The notes under the pieces: model-generated
What the model was told of the DNA's origin: nothing
The model's input: only the letters and a program-made list of their open reading frames with translations
Database searches by the model: none
Part shown: positions 16,969-25,738 of the stretch, piece after piece
Layout: the number at the start of each line of letters is the position of its first letter
How positions within the stretch are numbered: the first letter of the stretch is position 1
DNA from: Methanomassiliicoccus luminyensis B10
Lineage (GTDB): Archaea > Thermoplasmatota > Thermoplasmata > Methanomassiliicoccales > Methanomassiliicoccaceae
Assembly (NCBI RefSeq): GCF_000308215.1
Contig: NZ_CAJE01000013.1
Coordinates: forward strand, 124,001-188,000
Direction: 5' to 3'
Length of the DNA stretch: 64,000 bases
Program-made: the position numbers and the translations under genes

Positions 16969-17223
16969 TTATCGCGTGCGGACCGCGGTCCTCGCCATCT
17001 CCGGCTGCGCGGCGGCCTTCACGCGCTGCACCAGCTCCCTCTTCATGCCCTTGTCCTCGGCGATCTGCGAGCCCGCCTCCCGCAATACCGCCGAGCACCT
17101 CCCCACTGAGGAGTTGTTCTCTACGTAGTCCTGAATGACCTTGTCGATGCGTTCCCTGTTCTCCTCGGTGACCTCCACTCCCGCCTCGTCCAGGACGGTG
17201 TTGAACCATTTCCAGCAGGACAT
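16969..17223 (-). CDS. Conserved-looking hypothetical protein, 84 residues
   Basis: Begins MSCWKWFNTVLDEAGVEVTEENRERIDKVIQDY and continues with SVGRCSAVLREAGSQIAEDKGMKRELVQRVKAA, a mostly helical, charged, soluble sequence with two cysteines. The amino acid mix is that of a real protein, and a TATA-like TTGTATTAA lies about 28 bases upstream of the ATG, consistent with a leaderless transcript. No domain or catalytic motif is recognised and no function is proposed. It is divergent from alaX, with 98 bases between the starts. Confidence 0.75.
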   Translation of the reverse strand: MSCWKWFNTVLDEAGVEVTEENRERIDKVIQDYVENNSSVGRCSAVLREAGSQIAEDKGMKRELVQRVKAAAQPEMARTAVRTR

Positions 17224-17321
17224 GGTGGCATTATCTCGAACATGACGTTAATACAATTATTGCCGCGGCGCGGGAGCGCGTTCGAGAAGGTTTATACGGC
17301 CCCGTTCGCTTGTCATGGGGC

Positions 17322-18512
17322 ATGACCCAACGGTTGTACATGGTCGACCCGTACCTCGCAGAGTTCTCCGCTACCGTGACCGAGGCCAAGGGAGATTGGG
17401 TCGCCCTTGACCGGACCGCCTTCTACCCCGGGGGCGGGGGGCAGGACCCCGACCGGGGAGAGCTGGGCGGAGGGAGGGTCATCGACGTCAAGCAGGAGGG
17501 CGGGAAGGTCCTGCACAAGGTCACCGGAGCGGCGCTCTCGGTCGGGCAGCACGTACAGGCGAAGATAGACTGGTCCCGCCGGTACGATCTCATGCAGGGG
17601 CATACCGGCGAGCACTTGCTGTTCTCCCGGCTGAAGCTCCTAAGCCCCGACCTGGAGCTGGTGAAGATCGCCATCACCCCGGAGAGGAAGAGCTTCGTGC
17701 TCAAGGGGCCGCTGGACTGGGACGCCGTCGCCAATGCCCAGGAGATGGCCCGCCAGGCCATCGAGGCCTCCCTCCCCATCACCGAATCGGTAGTAAGGAA
17801 GGGCGATCCCATACTGGAGCGGACCAGGGTCAAGCTGGACCGCATACCGGGCGACGAGGTCCGCGTCGTCTCCATCGGAGACATCGATCGGGCCGCCTGC
17901 GCAGGGGTCCACGTGCGCAACACCGGCGAGCTGGGTCTGCTGCTCATCACCAAGTTCACCTCCGCCCGGCCGGCCGCCGACTACGAGGTGGAGTTCGAGG
18001 TGGGCGCCAAGGCGAGAGCTAGGGCCCTGGAGCTTTCCGCGGCCGCGCTGCAGGCCGCCGGGTCGGTGGGCTCCCGCCCCCAGGACCTCCTGTCGGCCGT
18101 GGCCAACCTGAAAGCGGCCAAGGAGCGGGCCGAGGCGTCCCTGCGCTCCTACTCAGCGCAGGCGCTGAGGGGCCTGATCCCTTCGGAGGTCGGCGGGGTG
18201 AAGCTGTACTCCGGCATCTTCGAGGGAGTGGACAAGAAGGTGCTCATGGATGCGGCCAACGAGTTCACCGCCGAGGAGGCGGTGTGCGTTCTTGGCTCCG
18301 CCGGCGAGAGGTTCCTTCTCGTGGTGGCCTGCCACCCCTCGGTGGGCATCGACTGCGTGGCCGCGCTCAACGAGGCCCTCGCTACGGTGGGCGGGAAGGG
18401 AGGCGGCAAGCCGAACTTTGCCACCGGAGGCTCGCCCTCACCGGAAAAGGCGGAAGAGGCCATGGTAGGCGCCATCGTGGCGGTCCGGAAGGCCCTGGAA
18501 GCGAGGCTCTGA
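17322..18512 (+). CDS. alaX: Alanyl-tRNA editing protein, long AlaX type
   Basis: Trans-acting editing enzyme that deacylates mischarged tRNA(Ala) (Ser or Gly). N-terminal AlaRS-like editing segment with FYPGGGGQDPDRGEL, zinc ligands in HTGEHLLF (HxxxH) and CAGVHV (CxxxH), then a C-terminal DHHA1-like domain (residues about 250-396, ending with GGGKPNFATGGS). The 396 residues and presence of DHHA1 mark the long class. ATG 17322 chosen: AAGGTTTATACGG lies about 30 bases upstream, fitting a leaderless start. Monocistronic or loosely linked to glnA 67 bases later. Confidence 0.9.
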   Translation: MTQRLYMVDPYLAEFSATVTEAKGDWVALDRTAFYPGGGGQDPDRGELGGGRVIDVKQEGGKVLHKVTGAALSVGQHVQAKIDWSRRYDLMQGHTGEHLLFSRLKLLSPDLELVKIAITPERKSFVLKGPLDWDAVANAQEMARQAIEASLPITESVVRKGDPILERTRVKLDRIPGDEVRVVSIGDIDRAACAGVHVRNTGELGLLLITKFTSARPAADYEVEFEVGAKARARALELSAAALQAAGSVGSRPQDLLSAVANLKAAKERAEASLRSYSAQALRGLIPSEVGGVKLYSGIFEGVDKKVLMDAANEFTAEEAVCVLGSAGERFLLVVACHPSVGIDCVAALNEALATVGGKGGGKPNFATGGSPSPEKAEEAMVGAIVAVRKALEARL

Positions 18513-18579
18513 CGGGGCCTCCGCCCCCTTACGGCATCAGGCACAACAATTCAATACCTATTCTCTCATAAGGTGGGAC

Positions 18580-19926
18580 ATGCCTGCGAAAGCGGTCACC
18601 TCCAAAGAGGATATTATCAAAGAGGTCAAGGAAAAGGACATCAAGTTCATCGAGATGCAGTTCTCGGACATCCTGGGGACCGTCAAGACGGTCGCCATCC
18701 CCGCCCACAACCTGGAGAAAGCGCTGGACGAGGGAGTGTACATCGACGGCTCGTCAATACTCGGCTACGCCACCATCGAGGAATCGGACATGCGGGCGCA
18801 GCCCATCTTATCATCGTTCCAGATATACCCGTGGACCCTGGACGGGAAGCTCAGGACGGCCCGGCTGTTGTGCCAGATCTACGACCACTCCGGGAACCGC
18901 TTCAAGGGCGATCCCCGCTGGGTCCTGGAAAGGATGGTGGAGAAGGCCAAGAAGAAGGGGTTCGGCTGCAACATGGGGCCGGAGTTCGAGTTCTTCCTCT
19001 TCAAACTGGACGCTAACGGGGACCCCATCCCCGCGCCGTCCGATTCCGCAGGCTACTTTGACCTCATGGCCCTGGACAAGGGAGAGGAGGTGCGCAAGGA
19101 CATTACCCTGAACCTCGACGACATGGGATTCGGGGTCGAGGCCTCGCACCATGAGGTGGCCCCGGGGCAGCACGAAGTGGGAATGCGGTACAACGATGCC
19201 CTGACGGTGGCGGACCGGATCATGACGCTGAAGCTGACGGTGAAGACCATCGCCCTCCGCCATGGCATGTACGCCAGCTTCATGCCCAAGCCCCTGTTCG
19301 GGACCAACGGCTCCGGGATGCACGTACACCAGAGCCTGGTGGCGGCGGACGGGAAGAACGCCTTCGATGAACCTTCCGGCAGGTTCGGACTGAGCGAGAA
19401 CGCCTTCCAGTACCTGGGAGGCCTGCTGGCTCATTCGAGGGAGACCTGCGCCATCCTGGCCCCTCACGTGAACTCCTACAAGCGCCTGGTCCCCGGCTAC
19501 GAGGCGCCGGTATACATTTCCTGGGCCAACATGAACCGCAGCGCGCTCATCAGGGTGCCCGCGGGAAGGGGCGGAAGGACCAGGATCGAGCTTCGCAACC
19601 CCGACCCCTCCGGGAACCCCTATCTGCAGTTCGCGGTCATGCTGGCCTCCGGCCTGGACGGCATGGAGAAGGGGATCGTTCCGCCGGAGCCGGTGGAGAA
19701 GGACATCTATCACATGTGCACGGAGGAGAGGGACAGCAACGGCATCGGCTCCCTGCCGGAGAACCTGGGGGCGGCCCTGGACAGGATGTCCGAGAGCCAG
19801 CTGATGAAGGACACCCTGGGGGACCACATATTCCACCACTACATCAATATTAAAGGCCAGGAGTGGGACGAGTTCCGCACCTTCGTCACGGACTGGGAGC
19901 TGAAGAGGTACTTGAAAGTGCTGTAA
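18580..19926 (+). CDS. glnA: Glutamine synthetase, type I
   Basis: Makes glutamine from glutamate, ammonia and ATP; main ammonia assimilation enzyme. Contains the beta-grasp N-domain (FIEMQFSDILGTVKTVAIP, YIDGSSILGYATIEESDM), catalytic metal ligands in GPEFEFFLF, VEASHHEVAPGQHEV, GSGMHVHQSL and the NPDPSGNPYLQFA segment near the end. 448 residues is the short GSI-alpha size, and no adenylylation-loop insert is apparent, so regulation by adenylylation is unlikely. GGTGGG precedes the ATG. The glutamine it makes would also feed GatCAB. Confidence 0.97.
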   Translation: MPAKAVTSKEDIIKEVKEKDIKFIEMQFSDILGTVKTVAIPAHNLEKALDEGVYIDGSSILGYATIEESDMRAQPILSSFQIYPWTLDGKLRTARLLCQIYDHSGNRFKGDPRWVLERMVEKAKKKGFGCNMGPEFEFFLFKLDANGDPIPAPSDSAGYFDLMALDKGEEVRKDITLNLDDMGFGVEASHHEVAPGQHEVGMRYNDALTVADRIMTLKLTVKTIALRHGMYASFMPKPLFGTNGSGMHVHQSLVAADGKNAFDEPSGRFGLSENAFQYLGGLLAHSRETCAILAPHVNSYKRLVPGYEAPVYISWANMNRSALIRVPAGRGGRTRIELRNPDPSGNPYLQFAVMLASGLDGMEKGIVPPEPVEKDIYHMCTEERDSNGIGSLPENLGAALDRMSESQLMKDTLGDHIFHHYINIKGQEWDEFRTFVTDWELKRYLKVL

Positions 19927-20008
19927 TCAGCGCTCTGGAACGTCTCGGAACTTCCGCGGCGTTCCCCGAAAACCTTTAACTACCGCGGGGGCATCACACA
20001 GCGCTACT

Positions 20009-20386
20009 ATGATGCCGGGCATGCGCGGAGTGAACCCCCGCCAGATGAAACAGGCCATGAAGCGCCTTGGTATCACCACCGAGGAGCTTAGCGGGGTGGA
20101 AGAGGTCATCATCAGGACCAGGGACAAGGAGTACGTCGTAAAGGACGCCGCGGTCACCATGATGGACATGCAGGGCCAGAGGACCTTCCAGGTCGTCGGC
20201 GAGGCTGTCGTGCAGGACCGGAAGGCTTCCGCATCCTCCGCCAAGCCCGCCGAGGCTTCCGTGCCCGATGAGGATATCCAGCTGGTGATGGACCAGACCG
20301 GGGCTACCAGGGAAGCTGCCATCAAGGCGCTCAAAGAGACAGGCGGTCAGCCTGCCGAGGCCATCATCAAGATCATTTCATCGTGA
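20009..20386 (+). CDS. nac: Nascent polypeptide-associated complex protein (archaeal alpha-NAC)
   Basis: Ribosome-bound chaperone that contacts emerging peptides; in archaea it forms a homodimer. Start MMPGMRGVNPRQMKQAMKRLGI is the archaeal NAC signature; the NAC beta-barrel follows (VEEVIIRTRDKEYVVKDAAVTMMDMQGQRTFQVVGEA), and a C-terminal UBA domain (residues about 88-125, DIQLVMDQTGATREAAIKALKETGGQPAEAIIKI). 125 residues. TATA-like ACCTTTAACTACC lies about 30 bases upstream of the ATG. HypC starts 6 bases after its stop, so the two may be co-transcribed. Confidence 0.95.
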   Translation: MMPGMRGVNPRQMKQAMKRLGITTEELSGVEEVIIRTRDKEYVVKDAAVTMMDMQGQRTFQVVGEAVVQDRKASASSAKPAEASVPDEDIQLVMDQTGATREAAIKALKETGGQPAEAIIKIISS

Positions 20387-20392
20387 TTTGCC

Positions 20393-20626
20393 ATGTGTCT
20401 TGCAGTACCGGGAAAGGTAGTATCGATCGAGGGGCACCAGGCCGACGTCGACTTCGGCGGGGTGCTCAGAAAGGTGAACGTCTCTCTGGTGGAGGCCGCC
20501 CCCGGCGAGTGGGTGGTCGTCCACGCCGGCTTCGCCATCGAGAAGATGGACGAGGACGAGGCCAAGGAGACCCTCCGCATGTGGGAGGAGCTCCTGGACC
20601 AGGAAGAGAAAGAAGAGGTCCAGTAA
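20393..20626 (+). CDS. hypC: Hydrogenase maturation chaperone HypC/HupF
   Basis: Chaperone that works with HypD to deliver the Fe(CN)2CO group to [NiFe]-hydrogenase large subunits. Starts MCLAVPGKVVSI, with the essential Cys2; continues ADVDFGGVLRKVNVSLVEAAPGEWVVVHAGFAIEKMDEDEA, the standard OB-fold pattern. 77 residues. Its presence implies the organism makes a [NiFe]-hydrogenase, but no other hyp gene or hydrogenase lies in the window. Follows nac by 6 bases. Confidence 0.95.
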   Translation: MCLAVPGKVVSIEGHQADVDFGGVLRKVNVSLVEAAPGEWVVVHAGFAIEKMDEDEAKETLRMWEELLDQEEKEEVQ

Positions 20627-20652
20627 TTTTTAAGAGCCCTTTCCGCGCGTTC

Positions 20653-21351
20653 TCACAGCGGGCAGGTCTTGAGGCAGAGGCCGCACCGGAGCCCGCCCAG
20701 CTCCCCGAACATGTACTGGGCGCACTTCTCCCGATGGATCGTGCCATCCTTTTCGAGCGCGCCGACCGGACATATGTCCACGCACCGGCCGCAACTGGAG
20801 CACCCCTCATGCGCGAAATCCGAGGCGGGGACGCCAGGCTCCAGGGGGGCGTCGGTCAGTATCCCCATGAACCTTACCCTCGGGCCGTACTTCTCAGTGA
20901 CGAGGGAATGGTTCAGCCCGTACCGGCCCAGGCCGGCCAGGTAGGCGGCGTACCTCAGAGACACGTCCGCCCTCAGCGTTTCCCGGTCGGCGTACCAGAT
21001 GCCGAACTCGCTGCCCTCGGCCGGGACTATGGAAGCGAGGTACTCGGCATCCTCGATGCGCTTGGCGAGCTGGAACGACATGTATCTCAGCGTCACCGTC
21101 GCCGCCAGCAGGGAGTTGTGGTACTCCGCCCTGCCCTTGGGAAGCGCATCCATGGAGCCGCGCAGCAGGGGCACTCCGAGAACCACTACGGAGCGCACCG
21201 AGGGCATGACGTCCTGGGGGCGGTTCCCCTGATATTCGGGGCTCAGGAACCCTTTAGCGTCCGCCACCCCGTACAGGCTTACCTCCAGGTCGCCAGCGGC
21301 CCTTCTCAGCTCCTCTGAGAGCGATCTCATGCCATCGAACAGCGCGGTCAT
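20653..21351 (-). CDS. 4Fe-4S protein related to epoxyqueuosine reductase (QueG-like)
   Basis: About 232 residues. The N-terminal half (MTALFDGMRSLSEELRRAAGDLEVSLYGVADAKGF... RSVVVLGVPLL ... AAYLAGLGRYGLNHSLVTEKYGPRVRFMGILTD) resembles the cobalamin-binding part of QueG/reductive-dehalogenase-like proteins. The C-terminal part has a complete cluster motif CSSCGRCVDICP and then CAQYMFGELGGLRCGLCLKTCP. Usual QueG proteins are longer, with HEAT repeats, absent here, so the substrate is open. ATG 21351 chosen since the frame further upstream has no similarity. Downstream of the DUF1847 gene by 26 bases in the same direction, possibly one operon. Confidence 0.75.
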   Translation of the reverse strand: MTALFDGMRSLSEELRRAAGDLEVSLYGVADAKGFLSPEYQGNRPQDVMPSVRSVVVLGVPLLRGSMDALPKGRAEYHNSLLAATVTLRYMSFQLAKRIEDAEYLASIVPAEGSEFGIWYADRETLRADVSLRYAAYLAGLGRYGLNHSLVTEKYGPRVRFMGILTDAPLEPGVPASDFAHEGCSSCGRCVDICPVGALEKDGTIHREKCAQYMFGELGGLRCGLCLKTCPL

Positions 21352-21377
21352 GCTATCTAAGTTCGGCGGCCCCCCAC

Positions 21378-22025
21378 TCAGTACTTCTTGAGGATACCGC
21401 TGAAGAAGCCCGAGTAAAGTGGGCCCACCGGGTTGTTGGCGGTCATGCGGTCCTTGACCATCAGCGTGGTGACGTACGCATTGGAGTGCTTGTTGAACAG
21501 CATGTCGTGGCCGACGCACAGGCCCAGCACGATGTTAAGCTGGGTCCCCGCCTCGTTCAGCAGCTCGGCCTGGTAGACCGGGTTGCACACCGTCTCCGCC
21601 TCGCTCTTCAGGCAGTCCTCCTTGGCGATGCCGATCTCCCCCTTCTTCACGCCGAAGTTCCGGCAGATGATGGAGTGGACCTCGAAGCCCCGGGCCTCCA
21701 GGACCTTGGTCAATCTGAGCGCCTCGTCCCTGGCCGCCAGGCAGAACGCCACGCCGATCCTCTTCCAGCCCATCTCGTCGGCGAAGGCCATTATCTCCGA
21801 GATCCGGGGGCGGATAGGGGTCTGCACGCCGTTGACCTCCTGCAGGGTCCCCTTCTCGACCCTCGCGGCGGTCCTCATGATCCCCTGGACCTCGGGTTGC
21901 GAATAGCGCTCTATGATCTCCTCACGGGTGTGCTCGGAAACATTGCTCGGGCAGAACTGGAATTTCACGGGCTGGCCGGCCTTGCACCCGACCTCGCTGC
22001 ACATGTCGCATCTGGGACAGTCCAT
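21378..22025 (-). CDS. DUF1847-like cysteine-rich protein
   Basis: 215 residues. Starts MDCPRCDMCSEVGCKAG, a cysteine cluster (CxxCxxC...C) likely to bind a metal, then two Rossmann-like halves with WKRIGVAFCLAARDEALRLTKVLEARGFEVHSIICRNFGVKK and LNIVLGLCVGHDMLFNKHSNAYVTTLMVKDRMTANNP. This matches DUF1847 predicted metal-binding proteins seen in anaerobes; function unknown. An ideal GGTGAGG ribosome site stands right before ATG 22025. The neighbouring Fe-S gene may be its partner. Family assignment from memory, moderately sure. Confidence 0.75.
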   Translation of the reverse strand: MDCPRCDMCSEVGCKAGQPVKFQFCPSNVSEHTREEIIERYSQPEVQGIMRTAARVEKGTLQEVNGVQTPIRPRISEIMAFADEMGWKRIGVAFCLAARDEALRLTKVLEARGFEVHSIICRNFGVKKGEIGIAKEDCLKSEAETVCNPVYQAELLNEAGTQLNIVLGLCVGHDMLFNKHSNAYVTTLMVKDRMTANNPVGPLYSGFFSGILKKY

Positions 22026-22191
22026 AACCTCACCGCGCCGAAATCCTCGCAGGCGCTAATATAGTCTCCCCCGAAATGCACACTAATAATTGGATTAACG
22101 ATAGACAATGGCTTGAGAGAGAAAGAGGTCATGAGGATATAAAAAAAGAATGAAAAAAGAAAGGGGCCGGAGGCCCTTTCAATGCCGACGT

Positions 22192-23133
22192 TCACTGCTT
22201 GGAGAGGCGCAGGAGCTCTTCCCACTTGAAGTCGACATTTTCCTGTATCTCGTCGACGACCGAGCTCCATTTGGGGTCCTGCAGGTGCTTGAAGCGGCCC
22301 TGGGCCTTGATCCAGTCGGTCACCGGCCTCTTCTCCATGCTGCCCTCGGCGATGCGCTTGCTTTCGCCGGTGAGGGTCCACTTCCCCCTCTCGTACTCGT
22401 AGAGGGGCCACACGCAGGTCTCCACCGCCAGCTTGGCGATCTCGACGGTGAGCTGGGGCTCGTACCTCCATCCGCGCGGGCATGGCGTGATGGCGTTGAT
22501 GAACGCCGGACCTCCGCACTCGAAGCCCTTGCCGGCCTTCTCGACCATGTCCCTCCAGTTGTGGGGGGAGGCCTGGGCGGCGTACGGCAGCTCGTGAGCG
22601 GCGATGATCTTGGTGAAATCCTTGGGGAACTCCCTCTTGCCGGGGATGCATGTGCCCGAAGGGCAGGTGGTGGTGGCCGCCCCTCTCCCGGTGGCGCCGC
22701 TCCTCTGGATGCCGGTGTTCATGTAGGCCTCGTTGTTCAGGCAGACGAACAGGAACTGATGCCCCCGCTCGATCGCGCCCGACAGCGCCTGGAACCCAAT
22801 GTCGTAGGTGGCGCCGTCGCCGGCGAAGACGGCGAAGCGCATGTCGTCCTGCACCTTGCCCTTCTTCTTGAGCACGCGGTACGCGCTCTCCACGCCGGAT
22901 ATGGTGGCCGCGGCGTTCCCGAACGCGCTGTGTATCCATGGGATGTTCCATGCGGAGTAGGGATAGCCGGAGGTGGACACCTCGAAACACCCGGTGGCGT
23001 TGGAGACGACCACCGGCTTGTTGGTGGCCATCAGCACCTGCCTGACGGCGATCGGCTCCGAGCATCCCGCGCAAAGGCGGTGGCCCTCGGTCAGCTTCAC
23101 CGGCTGCTCCGCGAGTTCTTTGATGGTGATCAT
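22192..23133 (-). CDS. porB: Pyruvate:ferredoxin oxidoreductase, beta subunit
   Basis: Thiamine diphosphate-binding subunit. Contains the cysteine region EGHRLCAGCSEPIAVRQVL and a later CPSGT(C)IPG segment for the cluster, plus the ThDP motif FAGDGATYDIGFQALSGAIERG followed by CLNNEAYMNTGIQRSGAT. 313 residues, the usual size. Fourth gene of porC-porD-porA-porB; ATG overlaps the porA stop (ATGA). The complex makes pyruvate from acetyl-CoA, CO2 and reduced ferredoxin or runs in reverse. Specificity for pyruvate rather than other 2-oxoacids is judged from overall resemblance to PorB. Confidence 0.93.
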   Translation of the reverse strand: MITIKELAEQPVKLTEGHRLCAGCSEPIAVRQVLMATNKPVVVSNATGCFEVSTSGYPYSAWNIPWIHSAFGNAAATISGVESAYRVLKKKGKVQDDMRFAVFAGDGATYDIGFQALSGAIERGHQFLFVCLNNEAYMNTGIQRSGATGRGAATTTCPSGTCIPGKREFPKDFTKIIAAHELPYAAQASPHNWRDMVEKAGKGFECGGPAFINAITPCPRGWRYEPQLTVEIAKLAVETCVWPLYEYERGKWTLTGESKRIAEGSMEKRPVTDWIKAQGRFKHLQDPKWSSVVDEIQENVDFKWEELLRLSKQ

Positions 23134-24290
23134 TGCTTCACCCCCAGGTAGTTGATGGTCGCCGCGGTCCCGGTCTCCAGCTGCCGGTACACTTGCTTGA
23201 GGTCCTCCACTCCCACGTCCCTGCCGCCGAGGCCGTAGACGTAGTTGACGGTCCTGGGGTGGTTGCGGTTGTCGAACTCGGCGGAGCGGACCTCCGCGAA
23301 CAGCGGCCCGCAGGCCCCGAAGCTGATGGCGCGGTCCAGGACCGCGACCCCTTTCTTGCCTTCCATCACCTTGGCGACGGCGGCGTACGGGAAGGGACGG
23401 AACACCCGGAGCTTGATGCTGCCGACCTTGTGGCCTTCCTTCCTCATGTCGTCCACGACCTGCTTCAGGGTGCCGGCGGTGGAGCCGATGGCGATGGCGA
23501 CGTAGTCGGCGTCCTCGGTCCGGTAGGTCTCGATGAAATCATACTTGCGGCCGGTGAGCTTCTCGAAGTCCTTGTGGACCTCGTCGATCACCGACAGGAC
23601 GTTGTTCATGGCCATGGCCTGCGCGTACTTGTGCTCGTAATAGTACTCGGGCATGTCGAACGGGCCGAAGGTGTGGGGGTTTTTGTGATCGAGCAGGGGC
23701 ATGACCGGCTTGAACTCTCCCACGAACTTCTTGACGTCCTCGTCCGCTATGGGGCTGAGGGACTCGATGGCGTGGGTGACGATGAAGCCGTCCAGGCAGT
23801 TCATGACCGGCAGGCGGACCTTCATGTGCTCGGCGATGCGGAAGGACATGATGGAGTTGTCGTAAGCCTCCTGCACGTTCTCGGCGAAGATCTGCACCCA
23901 GCCGCTGTCCCTCGCGCCCATGGCGTCGGAGTGGTCGCAGTGGATGTTGATCGGTCCGGAGAGCGCCCTGTTGGCCACGGTCATGACGATGGGCATCCTC
24001 ATGGAGGCGGCGATGTACAGCACCTCCCACATGTACGCTAGGCCCGCGGAGGCGGTGGCGGTGACGGCCCTCGCGCCCGCGGCGGAGGCACCTATGCATA
24101 AGCTCATGGAGCTGTGCTCCGATTCGGTGCACACATATTCGGTGTCGACCTCGCCATCGGCGACGAAGTCGGAGAACGCCTCCACGATGATGGTCTGAGG
24201 AGTGATCGGATAGGACGCGCAGACGTCCGGGTTTATCTGCTTCCACGACAGGGCGACCGCCTGGTCACCGTTCATTGCCATTCGCTTCAT
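23130..24290 (-). CDS. porA: Pyruvate:ferredoxin oxidoreductase, alpha subunit
   Basis: Pyrimidine-binding half of the thiamine diphosphate site. N-terminus KRMAMNGDQAVALSWKQINPDVCASYPITPQT is the standard entry; TESEHSSMSLCIGASAAGARAVTATASAGLAYMWE and the IHCDHSDAMGARDSGWVQ segment follow. A C-terminal domain with AIGSTAGTLKQVVDDMRKEGHKVGSIKLRVFRPFP completes the fold. 386 residues from ATG 24290, which overlaps the porD stop (ATGA); the frame reads further upstream but only over porD. Part of porCDAB. Confidence 0.94.
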   Translation of the reverse strand: MKRMAMNGDQAVALSWKQINPDVCASYPITPQTIIVEAFSDFVADGEVDTEYVCTESEHSSMSLCIGASAAGARAVTATASAGLAYMWEVLYIAASMRMPIVMTVANRALSGPINIHCDHSDAMGARDSGWVQIFAENVQEAYDNSIMSFRIAEHMKVRLPVMNCLDGFIVTHAIESLSPIADEDVKKFVGEFKPVMPLLDHKNPHTFGPFDMPEYYYEHKYAQAMAMNNVLSVIDEVHKDFEKLTGRKYDFIETYRTEDADYVAIAIGSTAGTLKQVVDDMRKEGHKVGSIKLRVFRPFPYAAVAKVMEGKKGVAVLDRAISFGACGPLFAEVRSAEFDNRNHPRTVNYVYGLGGRDVGVEDLKQVYRQLETGTAATINYLGVKQ

Positions 24291-24553
24291 CTCTCTCCCT
24301 CCTCGACCATGGTGATGCAGTTCTTGGGACAGTGGTGCGCGCAGATGCCGCAACCCTTGCAGTGAGTAAGTCTGAAACCTTTCATCTCGCCGTTCTCCAC
24401 CAGCACGGAGTTGTCAGGACAGTACATCCAGCAGATGAGGCAGTCGATGCACTTCTCCTTGTCCACCACCGGGCGCTTGGAGCGCCATGAGCCGGTCTGG
24501 TACTCCCGGGCGGTGCCGGGATCGACTATGACGGGGATGCGCTCGGCCGCCAT
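24287..24553 (-). CDS. porD: Pyruvate:ferredoxin oxidoreductase, delta (ferredoxin) subunit
   Basis: Small protein of 88 residues carrying two [4Fe-4S] clusters: CIDCLICWMYCP and CKGCGICAHHCP. It moves electrons from the thiamine site to ferredoxin. The N-terminal part (TAREYQTGSWRSKRPVVDKEKC) matches the PorD lead-in. ATG overlaps the porC stop by one base (TGATG), and its own stop overlaps porA. Separate delta subunits are typical for archaeal enzymes. Confidence 0.95.
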   Translation of the reverse strand: MAAERIPVIVDPGTAREYQTGSWRSKRPVVDKEKCIDCLICWMYCPDNSVLVENGEMKGFRLTHCKGCGICAHHCPKNCITMVEEGER

Positions 24554-25113
24554 CAGTCCACCTCCTGGTAGGCCCTCTCCACGCTGAGCACGTTCTTCTC
24601 CACGACCTTCTGGGGGAGCTTACCCCCCAGCTTGGCCCGCAGTTCATCCTTCACGCTGTCCAGCTCCACGATGCCGGAGACCTTGACCAGAGCGCCCAGC
24701 ATGGCGGTGTTGGCCAGGGGCCTGCCCACGGTCTCGAGGGCGATCTTGGTGCCGTCCACGACATGGACCTCCAGATCGGTGGCCAACGCCTTCCTGAGGT
24801 GGTCCTTGCCGTCAGGGTAGTTGACGATCAGTCCGCCATCGGCCTTCATCCCCTCGAGCACGTTCACGTTGCCGATAAGGGTGGGGTCCAGGACGATCAC
24901 GTAATCGGGAAAGTAGACCTGACTGTGCACTTTGATAGGCTCATCGGATACTCTGGCGAAAGCGCGTATGGGGGCGCCCATTCTCTCTGGGCCGAACTCC
25001 GGGAAGGCCTTCATGTATTTGCCTTCCTGGAGAGCGGCACCGGCCAGGATCTCGTTCGCGGTGACAACTCCTTGACCGCCTCTGCCGTGCCATCTGATTT
25101 CCAATGTCCTCAA
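24553..25113 (-). CDS. porC: Pyruvate:ferredoxin oxidoreductase, gamma subunit
   Basis: Structural subunit of 186 residues. Starts LRTLEIRWHGRGGQGVVTANEILAGAALQEGKY, the hallmark of the gamma subunit, with FPEFGPERMGAPIRAFARVS, DYVIVLDPTLI and VGRPLANTAMLGALVKV later. Start is TTG at 25113, which is the only sensible codon before the conserved region; GGGAGG lies about 17 bases before it. TATA-like TTTATAGGATAATC at about 25160-25175. First gene of porCDAB and divergent from ppsA, which uses the product pyruvate. Confidence 0.93.
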   Translation of the reverse strand: MRTLEIRWHGRGGQGVVTANEILAGAALQEGKYMKAFPEFGPERMGAPIRAFARVSDEPIKVHSQVYFPDYVIVLDPTLIGNVNVLEGMKADGGLIVNYPDGKDHLRKALATDLEVHVVDGTKIALETVGRPLANTAMLGALVKVSGIVELDSVKDELRAKLGGKLPQKVVEKNVLSVERAYQEVD

Positions 25114-25738
25114 TCAATTCCCTCGCTTTGGCCTCCCTGTAATCTTGAAATTATTTAAGATTATCCTATAAACGCCCCATTCAGGTCGTTAAATCTGCGA
25201 ATAATCAATAATTTTCTGGCGAGATTCGAAATCTGTTGAAGGAATTCGAACGAAAACGCAGTCCGTTGCGTTGCGGCACAGGGGGTGAGGCCGCCCCTCT
25301 GGCATTATTACTTCATCCTCGGGATGCCGAGGCGCGGGGCGAAAGGATGCGCCGCGGTCATGCTGGCCGAGGCCGCTGCCGATCCGGTCCCTGTTCCCTG
25401 AGGGGCGCTCCGCGACGTGGTTCTGAAAACCGCAGGGATGCGCCGGGGCAGGGCGTTGGCCCGCCGTTCGGCCGGACCTGAAGGGGCGTGACAGATAAGT
25501 GATGCGAGGAACGGCCGATCCTCCGACCGGCTCAGCGGCGCAGAGGTCGGCGGCATCCTTTGCCGGACCTTCGCCACTTCTACTTCTTTTTTAAGATATG
25601 ATAGGCCGGGCCAGTCGATCGTTGTAGGAGGCATGCTCGCTCCGCGTTCCCAGCAGGATGGTAGGTTTTAATACCAACGACTTTATCTGACATTTGCTCC
25701 ATGTTAGCGATAGAGCGGAGCATTCCGGTGATTGTGAT
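25114..25738. other. 625-bp divergent intergenic region between porC and ppsA
   Basis: Holds the por promoter (AT-rich, 25140-25215) and the ppsA promoter (GGTTTTAATACC at about 25662-25673, roughly 65 bases before the start). The middle 25236-25600 is GC-rich and has no frame with protein-like composition on either strand; I see no tRNA, known RNA or repeat. A long untranslated leader or an unrecognised RNA is possible but not supported. Confidence 0.5.

Noticed and set aside
25236-25634. Short frames on both strands in the porC-ppsA gap
   Set aside because: Arg/Pro/Gly-rich, no ribosome site, no conserved pattern.
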